NCBI RefSeq assembly: GCF_022341425.1
Contig: NZ_JABFUC010000004.1
Coordinates: forward strand, 186,001 to 250,000
Direction of reading: 5' to 3'
Source of the DNA: Billgrantia campisalis
GTDB lineage: Bacteria > Pseudomonadota > Gammaproteobacteria > Pseudomonadales > Halomonadaceae
DNA: 64,000 nucleotides
The first letter of the stretch is position 1. Each line of letters begins with the position of its first letter. The notes beneath the pieces are model-generated. The model saw only the letters and a list, made by a program, of their open reading frames with translations. It was not told where the DNA came from and did no database searches. Shown here piece after piece: positions 1 to 7,643 of this stretch. The position numbers were made by a program, and so were the translations under genes.

Positions 1-1
1 C

Positions 2-1471
2 GACCCGGCCGTGCCGTGGCGGGTGACCCTGGCGCGCCACGCCCTGGAGCAGGAGTGCCCCGACGCCGGCGACGACTGGCCGCTGCGCGACGAGGGCCTC
101 ACCCGCGAGGACCTGACCGCCGAGCCTTTCTTCACCATCGACGGCGAGAAGACCCGCGACATGGACGATGCCCTGCGCATCGAGCCGCGCGCCGAGGGTG
201 GCTGGCGGCTGACCGTGGCCATCGCCGACCCCACCGCCTACGTCGAGGAGGGCCATGCGGCGGATCTCGAGGCACGCACCCGCGCCTTCACCGTTTACCT
301 GCCGGGGCAGAACGTCACCATGCTGCCCGAGCAGCTGGCCGACGACCTCTGCTCGCTGTGGGAGGGCCGGGACCGTCCGGTGCTGGCCTGCACCCTGGAG
401 GTCGAGGCCGACGGCAGCCTGGGCGACTACCGCTTCTTTGCCGCCACCGCGCGGTCTCACGCCAAGCTGGCCTACGATCGCGTCTCCGACTGGCTCGAGG
501 GCCAGGGCGACTGGGCCCCCGAGGCGGCCATCGGCGAGCAGCTCAAGGCCCTGCGCGACCTCACCGAGGCGCGCAGCGCCTGGCGCGCCGAGCACGCCCT
601 GGTGTTCAAGGACCGTCCCGACTACGTCTTCGACCTGGACGACGCCGGCAACGTGCTGGATATCCGCACCGAGGAGCGGCGCATCGCCAACCGCATGATC
701 GAGGAGTCGATGATCGCCGCCAACGCCTGCTGCGCCGACCTGCTGGCGGAGAAGGTCGGGCACGGCATCTTCAATGTCCACCGCGCCTTCGAGCCGGAAA
801 AGGCCGAGGCCGCCCACGAGTTCCTCACCGCCCAAGAGGTCGAGGTCGAACTCGAGGCGCTCTCCGAGCTGCCCCGCTACAAGGAGCTCAAGCGCGCCCT
901 GGAGAGCCGCGACGACGCCTGGCTGGATGCCCGCCTGCGCCGTTTCCAGGGCTTCACCAGCATGTCGGCGAAGCCCGGCCCCCACTTCGGCCTGGGGCTG
1001 GCCGCCTACGCCACCTGGACCTCGCCGATCCGCAAGTACGGCGACATGGTCAACCATCGCCTGATCAAGCGTGTGCTCAAGGGCGAACAGGCGCCCGCCG
1101 AGGCGAGCCAGCAGCTCACCGAGCAGCTCACCGAGCGTCGCCGCCTCAACCGCATGGCCGAGCGCGACGTCAAGGACTGGCTCTATGTGCGCTACCTGAC
1201 CGGCGCGGCACAGAAGCAGGAAACCTTCGACGCGGAGATCATCGCCATCAACCGCGGCGGCATGCGGGTGCGCCTGACCGCCAATGGCGCCACCGCCTTC
1301 ATCCCCGCGCCGATGATCCACAATGACCGCGACAAGGTGGCCATCGACGACAAGGAGGGGCGCATCCAGGTGGAAGGCGAGGAGCGCTTCAAGCTGGGCG
1401 ACCCGATTCGCGTGGCCCTGATCGAGGCCCGCGAAGCGACCCGCTCGCTGGTGGCCCGCCCCGCCCACTGA
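2..1471 (+). CDS. rnb: Ribonuclease II, 3' part (5' end outside window)
   Basis: This is a 3'-to-5' hydrolytic exoribonuclease that degrades single-stranded RNA in the cytoplasm. The frame is open to the window edge, so only the last 489 residues are present of a protein that is usually about 645 residues. The RNB catalytic acidic cluster is visible as TIDGEKTRDMDDALRIE, with the metal-binding aspartates. The RNB core signature SPIRKYGDMVNHRLI follows, and a C-terminal S1-like RNA-binding segment (DAEIIAINRGGMRVRL onward) closes the protein. The family assignment is firm; RNase R is less likely because there is no long basic tail after S1. Confidence 0.93.
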   Translation, partial: DPAVPWRVTLARHALEQECPDAGDDWPLRDEGLTREDLTAEPFFTIDGEKTRDMDDALRIEPRAEGGWRLTVAIADPTAYVEEGHAADLEARTRAFTVYLPGQNVTMLPEQLADDLCSLWEGRDRPVLACTLEVEADGSLGDYRFFAATARSHAKLAYDRVSDWLEGQGDWAPEAAIGEQLKALRDLTEARSAWRAEHALVFKDRPDYVFDLDDAGNVLDIRTEERRIANRMIEESMIAANACCADLLAEKVGHGIFNVHRAFEPEKAEAAHEFLTAQEVEVELEALSELPRYKELKRALESRDDAWLDARLRRFQGFTSMSAKPGPHFGLGLAAYATWTSPIRKYGDMVNHRLIKRVLKGEQAPAEASQQLTEQLTERRRLNRMAERDVKDWLYVRYLTGAAQKQETFDAEIIAINRGGMRVRLTANGATAFIPAPMIHNDRDKVAIDDKEGRIQVEGEERFKLGDPIRVALIEAREATRSLVARPAH

Positions 1472-1492
1472 CGGGCGGCGGCATGGCGACAA

Positions 1493-1520
1493 CCAACGGC
1501 GACCCGAGGGTCGCCGTTGG
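1493..1520 (+). terminator. Hairpin terminator after rnb
   Basis: A 12-13 bp perfect stem (ccaacggcgaccc / gggtcgccgttgg) with a very short loop begins 21 nt after the rnb stop and is followed by a weak T tract (cgttt). It probably ends rnb transcription and separates it from the sia operon. Confidence 0.7.
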
Positions 1521-1662
1521 CGTTTCAGGCCCGGTGATCTGTGCGTTGGCAGGCGGGCTCGCCACACGCAGGCGACTGTGCCATCGTTGAGCGGTATCGC
1601 AACCATCGGGACACAAGCGCCAGCATCGGCGCCATCGGGAGCATCGCAGGGGACGCAAGGAA

Positions 1663-3702
1663 ATGGCCAAACGCTTGGGGCTTCGCGGCAAATCCACCCT
1701 GACGCTGCTGCTGGCCTGCCTGATCGCCCTGATCCCGGCCCTGCTGATCGGCTGGCAGGCCGTCGAAGAGGTCCGACGCCACTTCGCCAGCGCCTACGCC
1801 GAACAATATACCCTGCTGCAGATGCAGCGCATCGTCGCCCCCGTCTCCCGCGAACTGGCCCTCTCGCGTCGCTTCGCAGGCTCTGTGGTGACCCGCGAGT
1901 GGCTGCGCGACCCTGCGGATCCGCAGCGCCGCGAACGCTTCATGACCGAGGCGGAAGGCTACCGCCAGCAGTTCGGCAGCAACGCCTACTTCGTAATCGA
2001 CGATGCCACCGGGGACTATTATTTCGGCGATGCGCCACCCAATGGCGACCTGGCCCCGAGCTACCGGCTGTCGCCCGACACCCCTGGCGATAGCTGGTAC
2101 TTCGATACCATGTCGAGCACCTCGACCTACAACATCAACGTCAATGTCGACCAGACGCTCGAGCAAGCGATGATCTGGATCAACGTCAAGGTGCGCGACA
2201 ACGGCGAGACACTGGGGCTGGCCGGGGGTGGCATCGAGCTCGGCCAGTTCCTCAACCGTTTCATCCGCGACAGCGCCCCCGGGCTGACGCCGATGATCAT
2301 CGACTCACGCGGCGCCCTGCAGGCCCACCCCGACCAGACCCGCATCGCACTCAGCTCCGGCAGCAGCCCCCTCGAGGCCGAAAACGGCCAACGCCTTCAG
2401 TCACTGGTGCCCCCCGAGCAGCGCGAAGGGCTCCGCAGCGCCATGCATGACGCCATGCGTCGCCCCGGCCACATCATCGCCCTGGACGTGGAGCTGGAAG
2501 GCGAGCCGCGCCTGCTCTCCGTCGGCTATATTCCCGAGCTTCAGTGGTTCCTGGTCACCGCCCTGGACCTACAGGCCGCACCGGTGCTCGACAGCCGCTG
2601 GTTCTGGCCGCTGGTCGCCGGGCTCGGCCTGGTACTCGCGCTGCTGATGGCGGTCTTCGCCTACGCCACCGATCGTCTGATCCTCTCCCCCCTGGGACGG
2701 CTGCAGCTCTCCGCGAAGGCCATCGCTGCGGGGGACTATGCCACGCGGCTGCCCACCGGCCGGTCCGACGAAATCGGTGCACTGTCGCGCGCCTTCTCCG
2801 ACATGGCCGACCAGGTGGCCGACCATACCCAGCGGCTCGAGGAGAAGGTCCGTCAGCGGACCCGGGACCTCGAGCAGGCCAACGAGGAGATGCGCCGCGC
2901 CCGCCGCCAGGTGGATGCCTCGCTGGAGTATGCCAGCATCATCCAGCGCGCCATCCTGCCGAGCCGCCAGCTCGACCACCACCTGGCCGACCGGCATGCG
3001 GTGGTATGGCGGCCGCGGGATCAGGTGGGCGGCGACTTCTATGTCTTCCGCGCGACCGAGCAGGGCTACCTGATGGGGGTGATCGACTGCGCCGGTCACG
3101 GCGTGCCCGGTTCGCTGATGACCATGCTGGCCCGCGCCATCGTCGATCACGCCATCCTGCTGGTCGGCCCGCATGACCCGGCCGCCATCCTTGCCGAGAT
3201 GGATCGCCAGAACCGCGCCACCCTGCACCGGGACACCCTGCCCCGCTCCATCGCCACCAATATGGATGCCGCCCTGGTATGGGTCGACCCCCGGCGCGAC
3301 CACCTGACGTTCGCCGGTGCCAAACTGGCGCTCTATGCCAGCGACGGCGAACGGCTGGAGGTCTATCCGGGGGGCAAGCGCGCCCTTGGCCACAAGCGCC
3401 CCGAGCCCTTCCTCAACCAGACACTGCCCCTCAGGCGCGGTTGGACCTACACCCTGTGCACCGACGGTTTTCTCGACCAGGCGGGGGGCGAGCACGGCTT
3501 CGGCTTCGGCAACCGGCGCTTCGAGGCGATGATAGTGCACCATGCCCGGGTGGAGCTTGCGGCGCAGGCGGCCGCCTTCGAGGCGGAGCTGGATGACTAT
3601 CGCGGCGAGCACCCGCAGCGGGACGATATTACCCTGCTGTGCTTTCGCTTCGACCCTCCCCCCACCACCGAGAGGCAGACGGGCGCCCCCGCTGCCAGTT
3701 AA
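1663..3702 (+). CDS. siaA: SiaA-type membrane PP2C/SpoIIE phosphatase
   Basis: The 679-residue protein has an N-terminal transmembrane helix (about residues 12-32), a periplasmic sensor region, a second helix (about 312-334), a HAMP domain with a following coiled coil (about 335-415), and a cytosolic SpoIIE/PP2C phosphatase domain (about 430-665). The phosphatase motifs GGDFYVF, DCAGHGVPG and QRDDITLLCF carry the metal-binding acids. In Pseudomonas aeruginosa SiaA dephosphorylates SiaC and so turns on the diguanylate cyclase SiaD. The same four-gene order follows here, which is the main reason for the name. Purine-rich sequence (aggggacgcaagga) precedes the ATG. Confidence 0.9.
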   Translation: MAKRLGLRGKSTLTLLLACLIALIPALLIGWQAVEEVRRHFASAYAEQYTLLQMQRIVAPVSRELALSRRFAGSVVTREWLRDPADPQRRERFMTEAEGYRQQFGSNAYFVIDDATGDYYFGDAPPNGDLAPSYRLSPDTPGDSWYFDTMSSTSTYNINVNVDQTLEQAMIWINVKVRDNGETLGLAGGGIELGQFLNRFIRDSAPGLTPMIIDSRGALQAHPDQTRIALSSGSSPLEAENGQRLQSLVPPEQREGLRSAMHDAMRRPGHIIALDVELEGEPRLLSVGYIPELQWFLVTALDLQAAPVLDSRWFWPLVAGLGLVLALLMAVFAYATDRLILSPLGRLQLSAKAIAAGDYATRLPTGRSDEIGALSRAFSDMADQVADHTQRLEEKVRQRTRDLEQANEEMRRARRQVDASLEYASIIQRAILPSRQLDHHLADRHAVVWRPRDQVGGDFYVFRATEQGYLMGVIDCAGHGVPGSLMTMLARAIVDHAILLVGPHDPAAILAEMDRQNRATLHRDTLPRSIATNMDAALVWVDPRRDHLTFAGAKLALYASDGERLEVYPGGKRALGHKRPEPFLNQTLPLRRGWTYTLCTDGFLDQAGGEHGFGFGNRRFEAMIVHHARVELAAQAAAFEAELDDYRGEHPQRDDITLLCFRFDPPPTTERQTGAPAAS

Positions 3703-3719
3703 GCGACCGAGGAGATGTC

Positions 3720-4253
3720 ATGGACCTGTTGACCCTGCGCGAGAGCTACCTGCAACAGCAGATCATGCTCTGCTTCAACGGCCCCATCTCGCGCAGCCTG
3801 ATCGAAGAGATCGGCAATGCCCTGCGTAACTACCTCAACGGCCAGCCGACCTCGCCTTCGTCGGCCATGGACGTGTTCGCGGTCTATATCGAGATGACCC
3901 AGAACATCCGCCACTATGCGCGTTCCCGCGACTATACCGAGGAGCAGGCCACCGCCACCATCGCCGTCGCCCGCGACGATGCCGGCCACTATCTCGTATC
4001 CGCCGGCAATCTCGTCGAGATGGACGATGGACGACGCCTGGTCGAGGTCGTCAACGATTTGGCGCGCCTCGATGCCGGCGAGCTCAAGCGCGCCTACAAG
4101 CAGCAGCTGCGCCGACCGCGGGATGAACAGGCCGCCAGCGGCGCGGGCCTTGGCCTGCTCGATATGGCCCGCAAATCGACCCGGCCGCTGGAACCCGCAC
4201 TCCAAGCGTTGCCTTCCGGCCAGGGCTTCTTTAGCCTGACGGCTACCATCTAA
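3720..4253 (+). CDS. siaB: SiaB family protein kinase
   Basis: This 177-residue protein is a GHKL/HATPase-like serine-threonine kinase expected to phosphorylate SiaC and oppose SiaA. The N-box region reads EMTQNIRHYA and the glycine-rich lid reads GAGLGLLDMARKS, as in anti-sigma-type kinases. I chose the ATG at 3720 because GAGGAG lies a few bases upstream; the longer open frame overlaps siaA. It lies 17 nt after siaA in the same operon. Confidence 0.88.
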   Translation: MDLLTLRESYLQQQIMLCFNGPISRSLIEEIGNALRNYLNGQPTSPSSAMDVFAVYIEMTQNIRHYARSRDYTEEQATATIAVARDDAGHYLVSAGNLVEMDDGRRLVEVVNDLARLDAGELKRAYKQQLRRPRDEQAASGAGLGLLDMARKSTRPLEPALQALPSGQGFFSLTATI

Positions 4254-4263
4254 TCCGACATCG

Positions 4264-4659
4264 ATGCCCATGACTCACGATCTGACTATTCCTGGTAGCC
4301 AGTCCACCCCGGCGATCCAGGCCAGCTGGCAGGCAGGACGACTCAGCATGCAGGGAGACTCCTACCCGGAGAACTCCTACGAGCTTTTCACCCAGGTCAT
4401 CGACTGGACGGAACGCTTCCTGGCCGAGGCCTCCCACTCCCTGGCGCTCGACCTGGAGTTGCTCTATCTCAACACCAGCTCGGTGAAGGCGATGATGGAT
4501 ATCTTCGACATCCTCGAGGAGGCCCACCAGGCGGGACGCCAGGTCCGGGTGGTCTGGCGCTACGACGAACGCAACGAGCGCATCGCCGAGCTGGCCGAAG
4601 AGTTCAAGGAGGACTGCACCTTCGACTTCGCCATCACCGCCGTGCGGGTGTCGGCATGA
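4264..4659 (+). CDS. siaC: SiaC family regulatory phosphoprotein (DUF1987)
   Basis: This 131-residue protein is the switch of the SiaABCD system. The unphosphorylated form is known to bind and activate the diguanylate cyclase SiaD. The conserved phosphoacceptor segment YLNTSSVK is present, with Thr71 (Thr69 if the second ATG at 4270 is used) corresponding to Thr68 of the P. aeruginosa protein. Length fits the family. The stop overlaps the start of siaD by 4 nt (ATGA), implying translational coupling. Confidence 0.9.
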   Translation: MPMTHDLTIPGSQSTPAIQASWQAGRLSMQGDSYPENSYELFTQVIDWTERFLAEASHSLALDLELLYLNTSSVKAMMDIFDILEEAHQAGRQVRVVWRYDERNERIAELAEEFKEDCTFDFAITAVRVSA

Positions 4660-5444
4660 ACGGCACCGACGAGCGGCTGCTCGAGGAGATCGCCGAGCTG
4701 CTTGCCGACCCGGCCCACCGCGATCACCCGCTGCACGCGGCGCTCAGCCAGCTGCTCGCCCGGCACCGCGAACAGAGCCGGCGCCTCGATCGGCTGATCG
4801 GCATCGCCGACGGCTTCCAGCACACGGCGCAGCAGGACCTGCATGCCACCCGCCACGAGCTGGAGCGCCAGCTGCACCGCCAGCGCAAGCTGTCACGCAT
4901 TGCCGACCGCTACCAGTTGCTGCTCAGCGAGCGCAACGAGGCCCTGCGCAATGAGTCGCACCACGACCCGCTCACCGGGCTGGCCAACCGGCGCCTGCTG
5001 CACGAGCATCTGGAGCGGCTGATCGGCACCAGCGAACGATATCAGCGCCCCTTCACCCTGGCGATGCTCGACATCGACCACTTCAAGCGCATCAACGACC
5101 GCTTTGGCCATGACGTCGGTGACCGCGCCCTGACGCAGCTCGCCGATACCCTGCAGTCTACCCTGCGGACCAGCGACCACTGCGGCCGCTGGGGCGGCGA
5201 GGAATTCCTGGTGATCCTGCCGGAGACCACCCTCGAGCAGGCCGAGCCCCTGATGAGCCGCCTGTGCAACCGCATGCGCCATCTGGACATCCGTCAGGAC
5301 GGCGTTCGCATACGAATCACGGCCAGCGTCGGGGTCGCCCAGCACCGCCCGCCGGAAGACTACGAGCGCACCCTCCAGCGCGCCGACGAGGCCCTGCTGC
5401 AAGCCAAGCGCCAGGGCCGCAACCGCTGGCTGGCGGCAGGCTGA
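4656..5444 (+). CDS. siaD: SiaD diguanylate cyclase
   Basis: A cytosolic c-di-GMP synthase of 262 residues. The N-terminal third (about 1-95) is a predicted coiled coil typical of SiaD, where SiaC binds. The GGDEF domain (about 100-260) carries an intact active-site GGEEF at residues 180-184. A canonical inhibitory I-site RTSD sits at 171-174, exactly five residues upstream, so product feedback inhibition is expected. It overlaps siaC by 4 nt and is the last gene of the operon. Confidence 0.92.
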   Translation: MNGTDERLLEEIAELLADPAHRDHPLHAALSQLLARHREQSRRLDRLIGIADGFQHTAQQDLHATRHELERQLHRQRKLSRIADRYQLLLSERNEALRNESHHDPLTGLANRRLLHEHLERLIGTSERYQRPFTLAMLDIDHFKRINDRFGHDVGDRALTQLADTLQSTLRTSDHCGRWGGEEFLVILPETTLEQAEPLMSRLCNRMRHLDIRQDGVRIRITASVGVAQHRPPEDYERTLQRADEALLQAKRQGRNRWLAAG

Positions 5445-5452
5445 GGCCGCCG

Positions 5453-5620
5453 CTAGGAGCCTGTCGGACTTAACGCTAATCTACTGCGAAATCCGGATTT
5501 TCGGCCAATTTCATTCGTTCTGTTTCGTTAAAGAGCTCGCTATTCGCCTCAACAGATCGATAAACTTGTCTCGAAACCCGAATCTCTCGCTACGATTGGT
5601 CAAGCCCGACAGACTCCTAG
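5453..5620. mobile_element. Putative MITE, about 168 bp
   Basis: The element is bounded by near-perfect terminal inverted repeats: ctaggagcctgtcgg at 5453-5467 and ccgacagactcctag at 5606-5620, matching at 14 of 15 positions. The repeat continues imperfectly for several more bases inward (gtcggactta against gtcgggcttg). The interior is more AT-rich than its surroundings and has no coding capacity. The outermost CTAG or TA may be the target duplication. It lies immediately after siaD and before the duplicated sucD tail. I could not check for other copies in the genome. Confidence 0.5.
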
Positions 5621-5631
5621 ACGCACCAACA

Positions 5632-5657
5632 CAAAGAGCACCCGAAGGTGCTCTTTG
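5632..5657 (-). terminator. Terminator belonging to the truncated sucD copy
   Basis: An 11-bp stem caaagagcacc / ggtgctctttg with a CGAA loop, followed by a T-containing tail on the minus strand. It is homologous to, but diverged from, the hairpin after intact sucD at 10592-10613. It would also end transcription from the GGDEF-EAL gene. Confidence 0.7.
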
Positions 5658-5685
5658 CTTGGCGGTGCGGTAACGCGGCGGGGAG

Positions 5686-5857
5686 TTACCAGCCGGTCAC
5701 TTCCTTCAGCGCATCGCCGATCTCGGCCAGGGAGCGCACGGTGCGCACACCGGCGTCTTCCAGGGCGGCGAACTTCTCGTCCACGGTGCCCTTGCCGCCG
5801 GAGATGATCGCCCCGGCGTGGCCCATACGCTTGCCCGGAGGGGCGGTCACACCGGCG
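5686..5857 (-). pseudogene. Truncated duplicate of the sucD 3' end
   Basis: These 172 bp match the last 172 bp of intact sucD (10640-10811) at 168 positions by my alignment and encode the last 57 residues plus stop. Three of the four differences are synonymous third-position changes; the fourth swaps Ala for Val. Homology ends abruptly at 5857, 14 nt before the stop codon of the GGDEF-EAL gene. With no start or upstream domain it cannot make a ligase subunit. It marks the far end of the kinase/GGDEF-EAL cassette. Confidence 0.93.
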
Positions 5858-5870
5858 CCGGGTACGCGAC

Positions 5871-7643
5871 TTACACCAGTACCGAACCGGCCTGTAGCAA
5901 GACCGTGAATTGCTCGGCGGGCAACGCCGCACTGAAGTAGTAGCCTTGCGCCTGGTCGCATTCGTGGTCGGCGAGCAGGCGCACCTGCTCCGCGGTTTCG
6001 ACCATTTCGGCCACTACCTTCAAGTCCAGTCGGTGACTCATGGCGATGATGGCGTCAACGATCGCGAGAGTGCGTGGACAGTCGGTCATTTCCCGCACGA
6101 AGCTGCCATCCAGCTTGAGTCGGTCCACCGGAAACCGCTTGAGGTACTGCAAATTGGAATAGCCGGTGCCGAAGTCGTCTATCGCCAGGGACACCCCCAT
6201 GGCCTTGAGCCGCGTCATGACATTGATGACGTGCTCCGGATCGCCCATGGAAATGCCTTCGGTCAGTTCCAGTTCGAGCCAGGCAGGATCGAGCCCGGTC
6301 TCCGTCAGGGTGCGTTCGACGACGGTCTCGATGTCACCCCGGGTGAGCTGGTGCCCCGACAGGTTCACCGCTACCCGCATCCGGGGCAGTCCGGCCTGCT
6401 GCCAGGCCTTGTTCTGCAGACAGGCCTGCCGTAACGCCCATTCGCCGATCACCCCGATCAGGCCGACTTCCTCCGCCACCGGGATGAAGCGGCTCGGGGC
6501 AATATAGCCGCGTTCCGGGATGTACCAGCGAAGCAGCGCCTCCATGCCGCAGATCTTGCCGCTGTTGATATCCACCTGCGGCTGATAGTGCAAGGTGAAC
6601 GCTTCCTCGGCGACGGCGCGTTGGAGTTCGCCTTCGAGCCAGAGCCGTTCCTCGAGGCTGCAGCGCAGGTCGGCGTTGTAGAGCTGCAGGTTGTCACGCC
6701 CGACTTCCTTGGCCCGATACATCGCGCAATCGGCGAACCTGAGCAGGTCGTCGGCACGGGTGGCGTCGCTCGGAAAGGCACTGCAACCGAGGCTACAAGT
6801 GACGGTGATCTCTCTGTGGGCACCCAGCCGGACGGGTTGGGCGATGGCAGCCGCCACGCGTTGGATGGTCGACTGGGCCTGCGGTATCGTCCCCTGGTAG
6901 CGCAACAGCAACACGAATTCATCCCCCGCCAAGCGGGCGGCGGTATCCGACTTGCGCAAGCAGGCCGAGAGACGGCCGGCCAGGATCTTGAGCAGCTTGT
7001 CGCCCGCTGCGTGGCCGAAGCCGTCATTGATTCTCTTGAAGCGGTCGAGGTCGATGAGGCAGACGACGAAACATTGGCCATCGCGCTGGGCAGAGGCGAT
7101 GGCCTGCTCCAGGCGGTCCAGCAGCAAGTGGCGATTGGGCAAGCCGGTCAGGGCATCGTGGGTGGCCTGAAACTGTAACCTGGACTCGGCCTCTTCCCGT
7201 TTCCTGATTTCCCGTTGCAGCCGTTGATTCTGCTCGGTCAGCTGCTGCGTCGTGCGTAGCGCCAGGTGGGCCCGTACCCGGGCGATCAACTCGGCGGGAT
7301 GGAAGGGCTTGGTGACGTAGTCGACGCCGCCGACGGCAAAGCCCGTTACCTTGTCGTGCTCGTCATCCAGCACCGTCATGAAGATGACGGGGATGTCGCT
7401 GGTGTGTGGGTTGGCCTTCAGTCGACGGCAGACCTCGAAGCCGTCGATCCCTGGCAGCTTCACGTCGAGTAGGATCAGGTCGGGCCGGACATAGTCGGCC
7501 CGCTGCACGCTCTCCTCGCCATCTTCGGCCACCACGGCCAAGAAACCGTTGGCCTGCAACAGCCCCACCACCAGCCGCAGGTTCGCCGGCATGTCGTCGA
7601 CGACGAGGATGGTGTGACTGGGCGTGCCGCCGACATCCTTCAT
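5871..7643 (-). CDS. Response regulator with REC, GGDEF and EAL domains
   Basis: This 590-residue cytosolic regulator has a receiver domain (about 10-125, phosphoacceptor Asp60 in LLDVKLPG), a GGDEF domain (about 165-325) and an EAL phosphodiesterase domain (about 340-585). The GGDEF motif is AGDEF, a variant found in some active cyclases. The EAL domain looks catalytic, with EALLRW, an ELTEG element and [15 protein letters not shown]. Net activity on c-di-GMP cannot be predicted. The ATG overlaps the stop of the upstream hybrid kinase by 4 nt, so the two form a cognate pair. Confidence 0.92.
   Translation of the reverse strand: MKDVGGTPSHTILVVDDMPANLRLVVGLLQANGFLAVVAEDGEESVQRADYVRPDLILLDVKLPGIDGFEVCRRLKANPHTSDIPVIFMTVLDDEHDKVTGFAVGGVDYVTKPFHPAELIARVRAHLALRTTQQLTEQNQRLQREIRKREEAESRLQFQATHDALTGLPNRHLLLDRLEQAIASAQRDGQCFVVCLIDLDRFKRINDGFGHAAGDKLLKILAGRLSACLRKSDTAARLAGDEFVLLLRYQGTIPQAQSTIQRVAAAIAQPVRLGAHREITVTCSLGCSAFPSDATRADDLLRFADCAMYRAKEVGRDNLQLYNADLRCSLEERLWLEGELQRAVAEEAFTLHYQPQVDINSGKICGMEALLRWYIPERGYIAPSRFIPVAEEVGLIGVIGEWALRQACLQNKAWQQAGLPRMRVAVNLSGHQLTRGDIETVVERTLTETGLDPAWLELELTEGISMGDPEHVINVMTRLKAMGVSLAIDDFGTGYSNLQYLKRFPVDRLKLDGSFVREMTDCPRTLAIVDAIIAMSHRLDLKVVAEMVETAEQVRLLADHECDQAQGYYFSAALPAEQFTVLLQAGSVLV

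Noticed and set aside
5686..5961. A 91-codon ORF containing the sucD tail as a possible new gene
   Set aside because: Its first third is just the reverse frame of the GGDEF-EAL gene; only the sucD-derived part has meaning, and it is a remnant.
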